Shown here piece by piece: positions 39,101-53,215 of a DNA stretch of 64,000 bases (position 1 is the first letter of the stretch; each line of letters opens with the position of its first letter). The notes under the pieces were generated by a model. The model was not told the origin of the DNA, made no database searches, and saw only the letters and a program-made list of their open reading frames with translations. A program made the position numbers and the translations under genes. Location of the stretch: the NCBI GenBank assembly GCA_013400975.1, contig WBMZ01003024.1, forward strand, positions 230,171-294,170, in the 5' to 3' direction. Source of the DNA: Atrichornis clamosus. Taxonomy: Eukaryota > Chordata > Aves > Passeriformes > Menuridae.

Positions 39101-42100
39101 GCACAGGAGAATGAGTAACGCCCCAGGACCAGCAATGTACCCACCCTGGCCCCACTGCCCTCCAGCTGGGTGAGAAAATGCCATGCTTGGGATCTCAGGT
39201 ACCCAATAGGATAAGTACTCCTGGCTCACCCCAGCTGCAAAACAAAATATGTGCTCATGTACCACCTAGACAGGTAGCTGGTAGATCATCTAGGTGGCAA
39301 ATGCTGGGGTAAAATGTGTCTCCAGCCACCAGCAACTGCACAAAGTGACCACTAGTCTAATTCATAATGAGCTTACAAGAATATGGGCATGTAATCAGTA
39401 CTAAGGGGGTCTGGGTAAACCCCCCAAGCCATGCCATCCCTTCTGCTGACACAGCCTTGCTATCAACCCCCAGCTTGCCCACATCTGGCACACACTGGGT
39501 TATTTTCAGAAGGATTAAACAACAGGTGGACTGAACCGCCAGTGCATTTCATCTGGTCCTGGGTCATTTTGTTTACAGTGCCAAAGCAATTCAAAATGAA
39601 ATTATCTCCTCAAACAGTTTCCAGACTACAGGATCTTCTAGCTGCAAATGAAAGCCACACTGTCACCCAATAAGCCAGCTGTTTGTTTGCAACACTGGAA
39701 ATAAGCATGCTGGAAGCAGACAAGAAAGCTTTCAAGTCAGTCCATTGTTGACTCCAAGAGATGATGAAGTAGCAATTGCCTCACATTTTCCAGCTAAACC
39801 AAAGCAGGAAGCTCCCATCCTGATGGCCTGAGTTACAGAAAGGGCAGCTCTGCATGAAAAAATCACATTTGCCACATGCAAATATACTCTACACATGGTA
39901 TTTTGTATGGAGAACTTGGTGCAGACTCTGCAAAGCTGAACATCAGCACCCCTTCAGTGAGGACGAGGGGTGGGTTCAATGCTTGCCAAAAACACCTTTG
40001 TCAACTATAACAGTTTCCGCAATTTCTGTGTAAGGTTGGGTATCTGTGTGGATCCACTCCCCTGGGCTGTGATTGATTACTAAATTCAGATCCTCTACAA
40101 AACATTCAATCTCTGACCGAATTTTCCCTTTCTGATTTCATGCAGGGTTTGACATTAAACACAGCTGTCTTAGGTAGCTAACTCCACTTGTCCCTGATAT
40201 TTCATTATGACAAATGGGATGTATTTCCATCACTTATCATAAGATCAACATTGCAGCCAAACAAGTGTTAGCTTATTTATTGTCAGCCAGGGGATGGATG
40301 GTCTTAAGTGCCTCCTTAATCAAAGGGATGATTCCTTAACAAAGTCTCTTCTCACAGATGAAGTGTCGGTCTTCAGTCTTTGTCCAGCAGTCTATCAAAT
40401 TTTGTCAATCACACTGATTGTAGTTATGTGTAAAATGACTTTGTTCTGGTTGATCCAAATACAGCAGTAAAATAATATCAGTTTTTGGTTTTTTTCTCTA
40501 CCTGTGAGCATTGTTAGTGTGATTTTCCTCCCTTGATCTGACAGACCCAAGAGTGATCAGGTGGTCCTTCCTCCCTCTCACTGCATGGCATTTAGATCAC
40601 CAGCATGGCTCTTTCTCTGTATCAGCTGTGTTTGTGGGGAGAAGGTCGACTCAGTGGGACAATCACACATGAAAACTCTGCTTGACTTTAATCTCCAGGA
40701 CCAGACTCGACCGGCAGAGCTGGGTCTGTGTGCTGGCTCCTTATCCACCTCTTCTCCCGCTGCACCCTGCTATCCCAGAACTGGCTTTGAAATTGCCACA
40801 GAAATACAGCTTCACACTACAATATTTTGGCCAGGCTCAAGGAAGATACTCCTCTGGCAAAGGACTTTCCCAATATTTGCTGTAATAACTAGCCCACAGG
40901 CAGCTCTTGCTGGCCAGGGGAGCTGCATTAGCAGCGCTGCCACCAGCGCCCGATAAGCCCCATCCTGGTGTTGTTTGTACTTCTTAGTCACCTTTATTTG
41001 TTTAAGAGGCCAGACAAGGCAAACATTTGTGATGCCTTGTTTATTCTGTGGCTTTCACTGGAGCGTATTAAACTCATCATTACTTCATATAAGCCCGAGA
41101 TAGGCATTTTTTTGCTGGCAAGTGTTGACAGTAAGTAACAGACACTCTGCCACAAGGTAACATGTTTATATACTGGTGCGAATGCCTGGTGGATTTTATT
41201 CCTGTAAAACTATCACAGATAAAGAAGCTACTATCAGATAAGTGACTATAATAAATGGCCACAATTAGTGCTCTGCTGATGAGACTACTCGGTGGTCTCT
41301 CTGCTCTGTTTTAGACAAACCCCAGGCTCAGCTTGCTTAGTATAAATGGAGACAAGAACCATTTAAAATAACATCAGCCTCTCTTGATTTCTGGGGGTGT
41401 TTTACCAAAATGCCACTGTTAACTGAGTTGAAATCTCCCTGCATTTTTCTCCAGAGGACATTGAAATGGGAAAATCAAGTCAGAAATAAAATAAGGATGT
41501 TCATTTATGTACACACACACACACACTGGCTATATTCAGGTTTCCCCCTTTTTTAGGACTTTGGATTAAACTGTGGGATTTGATCCCAGCTGGCATTAGT
41601 GCTCACCAGCCATTCTTTTCAATATCACTGGAAATAACAGTAGGAGTCAGGAGGGCTGGTGAGGCACCAGCCTCACAACTTGAAGCTGCCTGCACCCCAC
41701 TGGAGGTGTGTGCACCCTACTGTTGCCATTCCAAACAGGGAGTGAGGGATGCCCAGGACACTCCCACTCCCCACCAACATATGCTCCCAAAACCTGGGAG
41801 GAAACAGTGTCTCCCTTGTTCTCCCCATGCTCCTGGGAGCCTGCTGAACTAGCACAGGCACTGCAACTGAGACAGAGGCACCACGGTGCAAACCTGGGTG
41901 GTGGGTGCAGCTACCCCCAGGCCAACACCCCTGGGGACAGATGCTGTCTGCTCTCAGCCTTGTGTTAAACCTTGGTAGAAGTCCAGAGGGCCTAATACAC
42001 CTCCAGGGATCTGCTTATATGCTGAATATTTATATTCATATAGCCCTTAATGCCTCTCTAAGTCAGTGGATCGAGTCCGACCAAGAGGAGCATGTCCAGA

Positions 42101-42194
42101 TGAAATGTTTTCTATTGGAAAACCAAAGTCCTCCACAAAACATCCACTAGCCAAGATACCAATCCCCTTCTCACCTTTGCCAACAAGAGAACAG
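36164..42194. other. A+T-rich non-coding DNA
   Basis: About 6 kb without a supported gene. There are A runs at 36936-36949 and a CA microsatellite at 41510-41526. The reading frames at 40561-40956 and 41580-41968 overlap in several frames and show no domain. Nothing else is recognised. Confidence 0.55.
41510..41526. repeat. Short CA microsatellite
   Basis: About eight AC units. Confidence 0.9.
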
Positions 42195-42819
42195 AAGAAT
42201 TACAATAAAAGAAGCAGTGCCACCCCAGAGCGGTACAGAGCCAAATCCAAGTCAGAGCCAAACTTCACATCCTCCCTGTACCCCACTGGTAGCAATACCC
42301 ACACCCCAGCCAATCTCAGGGGCTGTAGTAGTGAGAAGGGGCAGTATCAGCTGCAGTCTAGCTCCATTTCTCTTCCCTTGTGTGTAGACTAAGCTCATGC
42401 TTCTTCACGAAGTCTTCTTGTAGCCACTGTTCCAAAGGCATCTCTGTTGACATCCAGCTGGATCTCAATCCAGCCAGTTCTCAAAAATGGGAGCCTATAA
42501 TTTTGGCACTTTTGCTGAAGAGGTCTTTAAAATACCTTTATGCTCTTGCACAGTGTAGTCATTTATAGAATGACTTGTATTTACAATGGACTGCTTCTAC
42601 ATATAGATAGATATGTGTGTGTGCATCCATATGTCCATACTCCGTACATACGTACAGATATCTATATGAATGTGCTGAAAGGGATTTTCTACATACTTTT
42701 ACTGTCGTTTAAATAATGATAATAGAAAAGCTCAAGTGGATTGGTTGTAAAACACAGGCTGTAATCCTCTTGAGTTATTTTTCATCTGTAACTACACATT
42801 TTGTTTATCTAATGTCAAA
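42195..42819 (+). repeat. Paralogous non-coding element, copy A
   Basis: This 625-bp block is collinear with 56753-57370 in the same orientation, with small indels. Matching blocks include AGAATTACAATAAAA/AGAACTACAGTAAAA, GGGCTGTAGTAGTGAGAAGG, TGTAGACTAAGCTCATGC, TTACAATGGACTGCTT and CTATATGAATGYGCTGAAA. The last part (42691-42819) is about 90% identical, including 29 matching bases around GATTGGTTGTAAAACACAGG. Frames are open only in its first 200 bp, so it is unlikely to be a conventional coding exon throughout. The best guess is a conserved non-coding element or non-coding-RNA segment. An old repeat family is the main alternative. Function unknown. Confidence 0.9.
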
Positions 42820-45476
42820 ATGGCACCATCCAGCACAGTCTCCTGAAGATGTCTCCAGATCCATCTTCTACCCCTTCCTGAAATGAATTGACTTCTTCAG
42901 AACCCACCAGTGGAAAAAGCTCTTCTGTAAAAGCATGCTCCTATCGGGGTTTATACTTCTACTTGATTTAATAATTCCCAATAAGAAAAATTGCATTGCA
43001 TGGTAGAGGGGCCCCTACACACAACATCCCAGGAATTAAGTGCTTGTGCACAGTAGGATTTATGGTGGTTCTTTATATTCCCATTGCCAGAATCTCTCAT
43101 AAACTCAGAAAAATTATGCAGGCATCACTGTGTTTACCTTTCCATGAGTTTAAAGCTGATTTATTTGACCTCTGAAAAACAGGATAATACTCCTTGTTGA
43201 AAACTCTGTGGAGTCCAGATTAAAGGAAGCCTGTCAAGTCATTAAAAGCCCAAATCTGAGCTGCCTTTGACTATCATAATTTGAGTACAGTGTTCTGTTA
43301 ATTCTACCGAAAGCCAGTATATGATTTTTGTCCATCTGTGCAATTTATACATGTGTGTTCCTGTAGATTTTGGCGTGTGTTAAGCCCCAGGCTCCCCAGT
43401 GAAAGAGTGACTCAGGTGAGACAACACATTGTAGTAAGTTGCTACAGAGTAAACAATGCTCTAAGACACCACAAAAAAGTCGTGTGGGGCTTTGCACCCC
43501 GAAGACAATGATAACTATTTGCATAATTACACCGGTAAAAATTTCCTTAGAGAATGCAGGGTCTTAGAGCAGAGCAAATAATTTCTCTCAGTGATTTGTC
43601 CATATAGGTCACTATTTGTTGGTTTGCATTTGTGGGTGGGTTGTGTGCGCAAGGTGGAAATCTCTGTATTTGCAGTTTATGACAATTTACAAAATTTGTT
43701 TCAAAAAGGGAACAAATGGGAAAAATCAATAGGAAAAATTAATCAATTTCCCCCCATCCTGGCCCAGGCCTGGATTGCACCAATAGACATGGAAAGTTAA
43801 TAGACCTATTTATTTCACAGTATCAATTTCAGCCGTGACAAATGAGCCACAGATACTTACATGAGACCCCAAATCCATTTATCTGCAGCACCAAATCTCA
43901 TTCAAAGTACACAGAGGTATTACCAGCCTTCAGGTGCTTAAACAGATCATTTCCAGTGAAACCATCAATTCAGCTGAAGTGTACCACTAAAGACTTGGAT
44001 CCATAAATGAGTGATGTACTGAGCGAAGGGAAGTAGGGTCCCCCGGTAAACAAAGACACAGGTAACAACCCATGCTAAATGTGCACTTCACACAAAACAC
44101 CTTGAGGCTGTCTTGGCTGCTGCGTGCCTGTGGGGGGGGGTTTGTCAAGGTTATGAGTACCCAACAGGAGTTTCATACATGTATGGCTCATGCCAAGCGC
44201 TTCCATTTCCATGGAGAAAGAAAATGACTTCTGTCAGAAGAAGCCCTCATTCCTAGGCGAAATCAGGGCAGAAACGAACGATTTCTTGCACTGTTTACAC
44301 CCTGCAGATCATCCCCAAACACAAAAAGTAAATCGTTTGCCTTAACCCCAGAAGTGCCTGTTACTTCCTACTCACTATTCTACTGGCATTATTAGTCCCC
44401 ATGATTATAGAAGAGTGATCAGGTACACAAATCCTTTCAAAAACCTCTGAAACTACTAGAAAACTGGATTTCCATATGGAATCAAGTAGGATAGATAAGC
44501 AACATGGTGGGGGAGGAGGGAAAGTCTTTAAAAGTAATAGAGTAAAATAACTTTCTTTTTCACCTCTTCTTTCCCCTTTCTGGTCATTCCAATTTTTTAA
44601 TCTTGTATATTAGTATTTCTGAGTCAGCATTCTGCAAAGCCATGTTTTAGTAAATTAAACAGCTATTAAATATAGCTCCAGAAATTAAAATAGCTATTGA
44701 GTTTCTCCAAAATGCCTTCCTAAATCACAATTCAGGAAAACATCATTCACCTAAATGGAGAACCACTGTAATGGAGCAAGAAGCAACTTGGAAGCAGAAG
44801 CAGCAAAGACAGGAAGACATGGTTCAAGTTCCCCCACATATTTTCTTAGGAAGAAAAACTATCTTTTCATAAGTAATTTACACACAATTCCAGCCAGATC
44901 CAGACAGATTTAGACTTGGTTCAAACTCTCTGCTCTTCTCTTGTTTTTACACTAAAAAAAAGCGCTAGGAAAAAGTGTGTTTGGCAAAGGTGCGTGCATA
45001 TCTATCTTCAGACACAGAGAGAACTATATTAATGCTGGTGGCTGGGTTAATTTGTGTGTACGAGGCTGAGAAAGGGTCCCTACACCCAGATCTGTTTCCT
45101 GAGTCTTCACTGTAACCTACTGAAGGCTGCAGCCCTGTTTGAACCCTGAGCTAATTCACAATACACCACAAAATGTAATTATATATTCCATTGCGTGGAT
45201 AGCCATAATTTCAAGCTTAAAAAAATGGTGGCCAGAGAGGTGAAAGAGAAGTGTCCTTTTCATGCACAAGCCAAGCTAACCAGGGGAGGTGAAGTGCTGG
45301 TTTCTCAGCACCAACCTGAGTTAATCTGTTCCGATGGCTTTGATTCTTGGCCTGGATTTGCACCAAGAAGTGTTTAAAGTCAGTCAAACGGCCAAACAGA
45401 TTGCATACCTGACTGGGTTTAAACAACAGAAATGTGTCTACAATAGCTGTTTGTGCCCCAGAAGCTTCACACATTA

Positions 45477-45492
45477 AAAAAAAAAAAAAAAG
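45477..45492. repeat. Poly(A) run
   Basis: Sixteen consecutive A residues. No retroposed gene was recognised upstream. Confidence 0.9.
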
Positions 45493-47073
45493 TCCTAAGA
45501 CTGCCTTTCACAGTCTGGACCTTGGTGGCTGATTTATTAGCTTTCCTGTTTTCATCAACATGTTCAAGTTGCTAAAACCCATCCTGTTAAGCCTAATGTG
45601 TCTGGCATTCATCTTCACCTCAGTACCATCTGCAATAACAAGCAACAGATCCCTGATCTACAGCTGTAATGCCTCCCCAGAAGTATCTGCCAGTAAAAAT
45701 ATAAAATAAAAAGGATGAGCGGAATGAGTCTGCCTCCAGCTTGGGACAATTGCTTTCTCCCATTTACCTGGGTAATCACAGTAAACTCCTGCACTTTCAT
45801 TTTCTAATGGGGAGAGTGAAGGTGTTTCAAGGCTCCTCTGTCTTAATGAGCTCATAACCTGGCAAATAACAGAGGCTTTTCCAGTTCCTGTGGGAAGTAT
45901 CTGTTCTCTTTATTTCTGCAATAGTGAAATTAAGTTGTAAGCACTGGGTAAACAAAAAAGTGTCCTACAGACATTTGCCCCAGTGAAGTTCTTTATGTTC
46001 AATGACATTTACTTTCTGCAGTTTCTTGTCCTTTACAGTCTTGGTGGAAGCATCACTTTGCTGACAATAACATGAGTGAAAGGGGCAATTTTCACTAATA
46101 AGCCTGCGCATGAGCATCTGAAGTAACATTCACCCCATAACATTCACACTTCAAAAATTTTCTCAGAGCTTTCTTAAGAGGATCAAAATCCTGACCCAGA
46201 GTCATGTCTTCCTGCTGCAGGCTGCCAGGGACGGGAGTATAAAAGCAGGGTGAATTATTAAACAACCCCTCCCTCTCACTCTTCTGCCTCTACCCACTTC
46301 TAAGACTTTCCGTGCCTGATGTGTTCATGTCCTTGGTGTCCCTGTGTGAATTTTTGGACACAAATTAATTGTCTTCCCTTGAGTTTTGCTGTCTTCTGGC
46401 ATCCACTAAACCCTTGGAAAAACATTGTCCAGCTCATCTTCCCCTTTTGTTGGCCTTCATCTTTGCTGCTCTTAGTTTCATTTGATGGCCCCTTGGTTGT
46501 GCATAGAAATGTTTGTCTCTCTGAGACCCCTCGCATTTCTGTACTGAGTGGTAGCACTGAAGTGCAGCTTTAGTCAGGCTCAGATGATTTTTAGGTCTTC
46601 TAAGAGGTATTAATGGCAGGGGAGGGGATGGCAGCTACACCATATGAGACAAGCAAACACCATATTTGTGTCCCACAAGCTGTGGGCTCACAGCAACCTG
46701 AAGAATCATTTTTAAATAAGAAAATTGCAGACATTTGGCCTCATGCACAGATATCCTGCAAACAGAAAAGGGAACTCTAATCTCCAAAAGTATTACGCTG
46801 TAAGTAGTTCTGTATGCAGGTCCATTAGCAGCAAACATGTTGAAGGAAGTTATTATTGTGGTAATTTTATTGACAGAGCTGGAAAATCCCTTTGTATCAC
46901 TTCTCTCATTCTCTTCACTTTTTGCTTTGTTCTGCATACACACAATATTACCTCTTTTAATTTGGGCTCTCCAGGCTAACACAAGCAATATAAGAACTAC
47001 AATGAGTAAAATGGTGCAGAAGAGCTGACAACCAAAAAATCCCTCAAGAATAATTACTTTAATACTTTTACTT

Positions 47074-47123
47074 AAAAAAAAAAAACCAAACCAACAACAA
47101 CAAAACCAAACAAAAAACAACCA
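47074..47123. repeat. A-rich CAA/CCAAA low-complexity tract
   Basis: Twelve A residues pass into CCAAA, CAACAACAA and CAAAAAACAA units. Confidence 0.85.
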
Positions 47124-50064
47124 AGCATTCTGGGAAGAAAAGATGTGAAAAATATTTAATAGGTGACTGGAAAGCTTCATTTGTAAGACATCGAGAACTA
47201 ATCTCATTGGAGCTTGCTGAGTTTTAAGGGACATTATTGCATGGGAAAGAAAGAGTGGAAATCCATCTTAGCCAAATTTGAAAGGGAGCATCAGTATTGT
47301 TTACCCTCGTTGCTGACTTTCTCAGGATGAAGGCTACCTGCTGAAATGTGGTTAGATTGCCTTTGAGCCATTTGTAGTAGATATGAGTCTAAACAGAAGT
47401 GATTGGGTTATTGAGTGCCTTGACATATAGTTGGGAGTGTGTGTTGCAGCAGGGGTTTTGGCCGTACAGAAAAGCAACAAAGTGCAAGACAAAAGAGTTA
47501 CAGCTGAGGTGGGGAGTTCCTGAGCTTTTCCAGTATAGGAGTAGACTGAAACTAGGTAGGTAGAAAACTGTTTTACAAAATCAAAAATACTGATTTGGAA
47601 TAGAAGCATTCCATACTAAAAGTGCCAGGGGCATCTGGTAAACAGCCTGAAACTGGATAGCTGAACTCAGACTGCAACTCTTGGGGATAAAGTTGGTGGC
47701 AATGAGTTTTGAAACAGGATTCAGAGCAATTTGGAATTTGAGCATTATTGAGATCTGATGAAAAGCACAAGGAGGAAGCCGAGTGTATAATTATTGTTGT
47801 TATTATTAAAAGCAATATTACAACATTGATATTATGAATAAATCAGCAGATGGCAAATGCCTTTCACTGAAGGCAAAGGCAAAATATCGTGTCTGGTAGC
47901 AAGGAGGGAAGGTAATGATTATGTGCTAAACGAAACAGCCATTCAGCATTCTGATCAGGAAAAAACATTTGGGAGTCATTGTGGAAAAAGCATGGAAACC
48001 ATTAGCCTAGTTCAGAATAGCAGAAAAGGTGAAAGCAAAAGAGGCTGTGTTGTTTCTGCACGATGCTCTCGTTGGGTGCCCTATTTCTGAGCTCTTCTTG
48101 TGTTGTGGCTGTGTTCACATTGCCCACAACAGCAAGGGTCCCATTCAGCTGGACAAGGTGTCCCTGTACCCAAAAGGAGAGTCCCTGTTCCAAGGCATTT
48201 AGGGTAGAAATCTCAAAAATGCCAGCGGAGATCCTCAGGGGAGGGTCCCTGATTGTCCCCACTGAGTGCACAGGGCCCTCTCAGCTAACCAAAGCCAGAG
48301 CAAACCCTTCTGTCTCCAGCATTCTGGGAAAGGCAAACCAGCACCAGGGAGAGGTGACAGCTCAGCACCTCCAGGCTCCCTCTGCCCGTGGTGTGAGATG
48401 GCAGGATGTTGTCTCACACCAGCCCAGCCGGAAGGTTGAGGTCGCCATTGCCAGGAACTGAGCTCTCATGCTCCAGAGCCACACGGGCCTTCTTTGCCAG
48501 GGACAGATGCTTCATTTCTGAGCCAAGCCTCTTGAGAGGGGTGAGGGAAGCTCCTCTCCATATCCTCAGTGGAAAGCAGGACACAGGGCTTAATCTGGAA
48601 GGGAAAGAGGTAACAGTGAGGGAATCCAAAGGTTGATTTTAACTGTGTGATGGGGATTAATTGCACAGCATTCAAAGGGTACAAACTAGGGCTCCATTTG
48701 TTATAATATGACACAACTGCTCCAGCTCTGGCTGCCCACAGCTTCCCCCTCTTCAGCAGCATTTTCTATCAAGCCTTTCTGACTGCTGGGGCCAGACCCA
48801 AACCATTAGTGCAGAGGTGGATGACTTTTGTTTGCTTTTTTCCTGATCCATTTTTTTTTCCAAGTGGGCTCTACTGCTAAACTGTAAGAGTTCTTCACTC
48901 CTTTAAAAACAGAAAGGTCTGAGTCAGTCATCTTTTAGTGACTCCCTTGCAGCCAGTTTCCCACAAAAATAAGCAAACTGAAGAAAGGAGTCAGAGCCTA
49001 AGCCCTTTATGGGAGATTGATTGTATAGCTGGTGGCAACGTGACAAGCTGATTTGTGGTGGCTCCTCATAGCTTGTTTGAACTGTAAACCTCAGTCACAT
49101 TTATTTGTTGTATCAATACAGGTTTGTCACAACCAGTCTGAACATAAATGCAGCTATCTCCTGCCCTGACCATGGAATGCTGGGCACGGGGAGAGCACAG
49201 GTATGTGTCTGTGTGTGGATATGTGTGCATGCATGTGTGTGAGACATGCTGTGCATACCCTCTTGAAGCTCCCAGTTATCCCCTCCTCTGCTCCAGTCCG
49301 TGCTGGATCAGGAGTTTGGCTTGCTGCCACATTTGGTGATGCCACCGCTTTCCATGACAGCACCAGCCCGAGGCTTCATGGCTCCTTCACAGAGACCTGG
49401 ACCCCTTTGTGAGTCTTAATGCCCTTTATTGTCATCTTTTCCAGTGATAGCTGCAGCAGCTGTTTCTTCTTCCTCCATAGCATGTGGGTTGCCAGAAAGC
49501 CTGAGGGGCCCACCGGCCAGTTTCCTTACTTGGATCTAGGTCTGCACCATATTTTCTTGAAACAGTAGTCGCATAGTGGGTCTCCCTACCTTCTACACAA
49601 ACATGATTTAATGCCTTCCTCAGAAGCAGTGAGCTCATCTGCTATAACATGAAATCGTAAGAAGGATTGGCTCTTCTCTCATTAATGTAATCACTTTAGA
49701 CCAGTTGATATGTCCTGTATACAGCTTATGGTGTAGAGTTTTATGGCATATTACTGCACCTCCATATAAGTCTAAACTGGTCATAAAAGATAACCACTTA
49801 CTGAAGAAAAATATATTAACGTTGCTGAAACTAGGACACAAAGCAATTTTCGTAGCAACGAGTAAATAAAGGCTTTGGCAGAAGTCCTACTTTTTTGTGC
49901 AGAAAAATGCAGTTAAAAGGGAAAGTGTTATACCCTTACACCATCTCTTTCTTATGTTTTATTCTGTCCTTTTACTCTTTCCTTCCTTCCCTCATCAGCC
50001 ATGGTCAGAACAATAATATTAATTATGTTAAAAGGGCTGCAAGCTTCTTGCTGTTGCCAAGGGC

Positions 50065-50103
50065 CCATGGATTCACAGGAAAAACATCCTGTGAATCCAG
50101 TGG
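50065..50103. other. Strong short hairpin (12-bp perfect stem)
   Basis: TGGATTCACAGG at 50068-50079 is the exact reverse complement of CCTGTGAATCCA at 50088-50099, with an 8-base loop. Allowing one bulged G at 50100, CCA at 50065-50067 pairs with TGG at 50101-50103. It is too short for a normal microRNA precursor. There is no T run after it. Confidence 0.85.
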
Positions 50104-50490
50104 CAGTCTTGGAAATGTTTTTGCCATTTTTCTTAGAGGCATCAATCCACTAGGAAAATTAATAACGTTGAGAAGCCAGATTATGCTGTACCTATCTCAA
50201 GTACCAGAAAGCAGCACTGAGGCAGACTGATGTTGAGTAAAGCTTGCCTAGGCACAAAATTAGATCAGATTAAAAAGACTACTGTATTTCTGTTCTCTTC
50301 TGTTTATATGGCTCATATCAACACAGTATTTTAGTATGTGGTGTCTATTTATATATTTAACGGTTGTTAAACTGCAGTGCAAAGCACTGTCTGGATATTT
50401 TTATTTTAGTTTAAAAGTGAGTCAAAATACAGCTATATATGTAATATGATTTAAGGCTTTCAATAGCAAAAGGCAAAATCCAAAACTACT

Positions 50491-50655
50491 TGTTGAGAAA
50501 TTGTGGATGCCCTTCCTCTAGAAGTGTTCAAGGCCAAGCTGGATGAGGATTTGAGCAACCTGGTCTAGTGGAAGGTGTCCCTGCGCATGACAGGGAGGTT
50601 GAAACTAGGGAACCTCTCTCTTTAAGGTCCCTTCCAACCCAAACCATTCTATGAT
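50491..50655 (+). mobile_element. CR1 LINE fragment, 3' end
   Basis: This is the most complete CR1 copy in the window. It reads TTGTGGATGCCC, GAAGTGTTCAAGGCCAAGCTGGATG, GAGCAACCTGGTCTAGTGG, AAGGTGTCCCTG, then TTTAAGGTCCCTTCCAACCC and AAACCATTCTATGAT. It has the same orientation as the fragment near 0.7 kb. The second copy of the terminal octamer is missing or diverged. Confidence 0.95.
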
Positions 50656-53215
50656 ACTTATGCAGGTCCACCCTGCCCATAGCCATGAGGTCCTCCCTTC
50701 GTCTGAATAATGCTTCCTACAAGGAGTCCTTCACAGTAGGACAGGATTATAAACACTTGCAGGGTAATTTCCAGCAAGGCTACAGTAGAAACAAATTTGC
50801 CAGAGCTGGAAAAATGAATCTGTCATCACAAGATCAGTATTTGCAAGTAAAAGTGTTCCAGTTTAGCTTATGAAATTGTTTGCCTTGGCTTCAAGTCTGT
50901 CACTTTTAATGGATATTTTGTATTTCAGAAGCGTAGAAGTGAAAGAGTGTGTTCTTCCATCAAGATTTCAACAACCTCTGGCTTTAGAAATATCTCAAAC
51001 AGCCCATCTTTCCGTTTTTTTTACTGTGCATATGTAAAACATGGCAAGATCTCTGCTGTTTCGACAGGTGGCTTCTCACTGTAACGTGCTCCATGTGCTG
51101 CACAGGTCCTTGTTGTGCTCTTGCAGTCAGGCACCTCCATGATCAAAGTGAGCTCTACTCTCGTACGATAATGTTGACAGTGCTAATCAAAAGTCAAAGT
51201 TTTGAAAAAATGATGCCAAGCAAATGGATCCACACTGGAAACAAAAAATAAATATAGTGTCTGAAAGCCGGATTCATTTCACATGCCTGAATAGGAACAA
51301 ACTGAATCTGTCAGTCAGCAAAAGGGAGTTGCAAGGAATTGTCTCTCAGGAACTCCACACTCTACCGTGGATGAGAATCTCAGTCAAGCATGGGACACCT
51401 ATATATTTCCATATTTTTTTCCCAAGTAATTAGAGAAAATTAAATAAATAACAAGATTCATAATAAAAAGTAAACATGTATCACTTCATCATCACTGCCT
51501 CTCTCAGCTAACGGTCTCATTGAGGGTCACAAGGACAAGCTTATTACCCCAGCTGAACCTTCTTCAATATCCTCTTAGGCATTTCAGATCAATCTCGCTT
51601 TTCAAGGCACAAAACAAACCCGAAGAGAAAAAAAAAAATTGTTCCCAGAAACATTCATCTACAGAAAGTGCCTCTAGCCTTTTAGCAAGGTTGTTTAGAG
51701 GGGAGCAGTTCAGCTTTCTGTTAGAGATGGTCTCCAATTCACGTTTTAAGGAATTAACTCTACCCTAGCTGAGTCCAGGACAATAGGTTTGGACACCAGA
51801 CACCTATGAATCAGTTCTTGCACGCAACTAGTTAGTACCAAGGCAAAAGCTTTCACTGCACTAGAGATGGGCTTCGAAAAGCCAGAGTTGAAAGTAATTC
51901 AACATTCCAGTGCAACAGTAGATTAAATAATTGCTCAAGAAAATGCGTGCAAGGCCCATTATTGGTACACAGGAACATTTTAGGAGTATTTTAGTCAACC
52001 GCCTTAAAAAAAAGACAACTATGGATGAAAAATACCCACTTAGCACTTCTTTCCTACAGGGAGGAGCCCAGGCTTTCATTTGACTCATTTTTCTGATTAC
52101 TATTCCACACCACCTTTTTTAAACACAGTCATTCAAGGAATCTTACCTGCTGTGCTTTGTGTAAACTGCCTTTAAAATACTTTGTCATGCTAATATTTTT
52201 TTTTAAAGGTCAAAAATTGATTAAACAAACACAGTCTTTTTTCCCATAGTAGCCTTTGTGCTATCACTTTTTCTTTTTCCCTGTTTCTTTTTCTGCCTCG
52301 CGATTATAGAGATAGTAGACCTGACAAAAAAGTTGGGACAAATTTAGGCCTAAGTAATCCTTGTTCATGATGCATCAGCTCAGTGAAACTTAGGCCCAGC
52401 ATTGAGACTTCCCCAGTAGAAAATCCCTAATGTCAGTTACTGCCTTTCACAGGATGGATCTTGACTTGGGCTTTCATCACTGCAGATTCTTGGGTTTTTG
52501 ACTTGGGTGAGTCTCACCACAAGGGCAGAGGTCCACACAAAGCACAGATCTCCACAGCAGGTTTGCCTCAACCTTTACAAAGGGAAAGGATGGAAGGAAA
52601 CAGTGCTCTGTGTTTCTCAGGACCGGTCTTGATGTGCCCTGTTTTAACAATGGGAACTTTGTGAAGTTTCGCTGCTGCTCAGGTTAATTCCCACTCAACC
52701 ACACCGTGATGACAACCATCACCAGCACTAGACTAAAATGACAGAGCAGGAGCCATACCTTGGTCCAGGAGGGACAGTGAGGGTTGAGTTTGAAGCACTC
52801 CAAGGGGCACTGACCAAAGGAGAGCTAGACAGGGCTCAAGGCTTCAGCAGCCCATCCGCTCCTGCCACGGTGACCACTCGGCTCACACCTGCCCTGCCGT
52901 TCATGGGGATGGACAGCCACCACGCTGGGTTCCCATCCGTGCACTGCCAGGGCCTTCTGGCCTGCATCTGCATCAACATCAGCCAAGGGGAACCCTAGAA
53001 TAGCTCCTAGCAAATTTGTATGGGAAGAGGGAAAGAGAAAGTCTGATTACCTTCAAGGCTAATGGCACTTTGATATCAAATTCCCAACCTCACAGCAGCA
53101 ACCTGCCAGTCTCTGGGGTTTGATGTGACCCCAAATTAGGTGGGGAGCAGTCACTAAATGATGCTTAGTGACCCAGCTGCCAGTGGGTGGATGGGCTGGA
53201 GATCTGCTTTTTTCT
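50656..53215. other. A+T-rich non-coding DNA
   Basis: No gene, RNA or repeat was recognised. Open frames stay below 90 codons. Composition becomes slightly more G+C-rich after about 52.4 kb. Confidence 0.6.

Larger units (their letters stand above)
42820..50490. other. A+T-rich non-coding DNA
   Basis: About 7.7 kb without a supported gene. It holds a run of nine G at 44132-44140, poly(A) at 45477-45492 and a CAA/CCAAA low-complexity tract at 47074-47123. A 12-bp hairpin lies at 50068-50099. A minus-strand frame of 199 codons at 46635-47234 is A+T-rich, includes a hydrophobic run, and has no recognisable family. Its 3' neighbour on the opposite strand is equally open. Confidence 0.55.

Noticed and set aside
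46238..46245. TATAAAAG in a GC-flanked context (another at 23655-23662)
   Set aside because: It looks like a TATA box, but a few such octamers are expected in 64 kb and no credible transcript follows either.
46635..47234. Minus-strand frame of 199 codons with a hydrophobic run
   Set aside because: The hydrophobic run comes from T-rich low-complexity sequence. The opposite strand is also open and no family is recognised.
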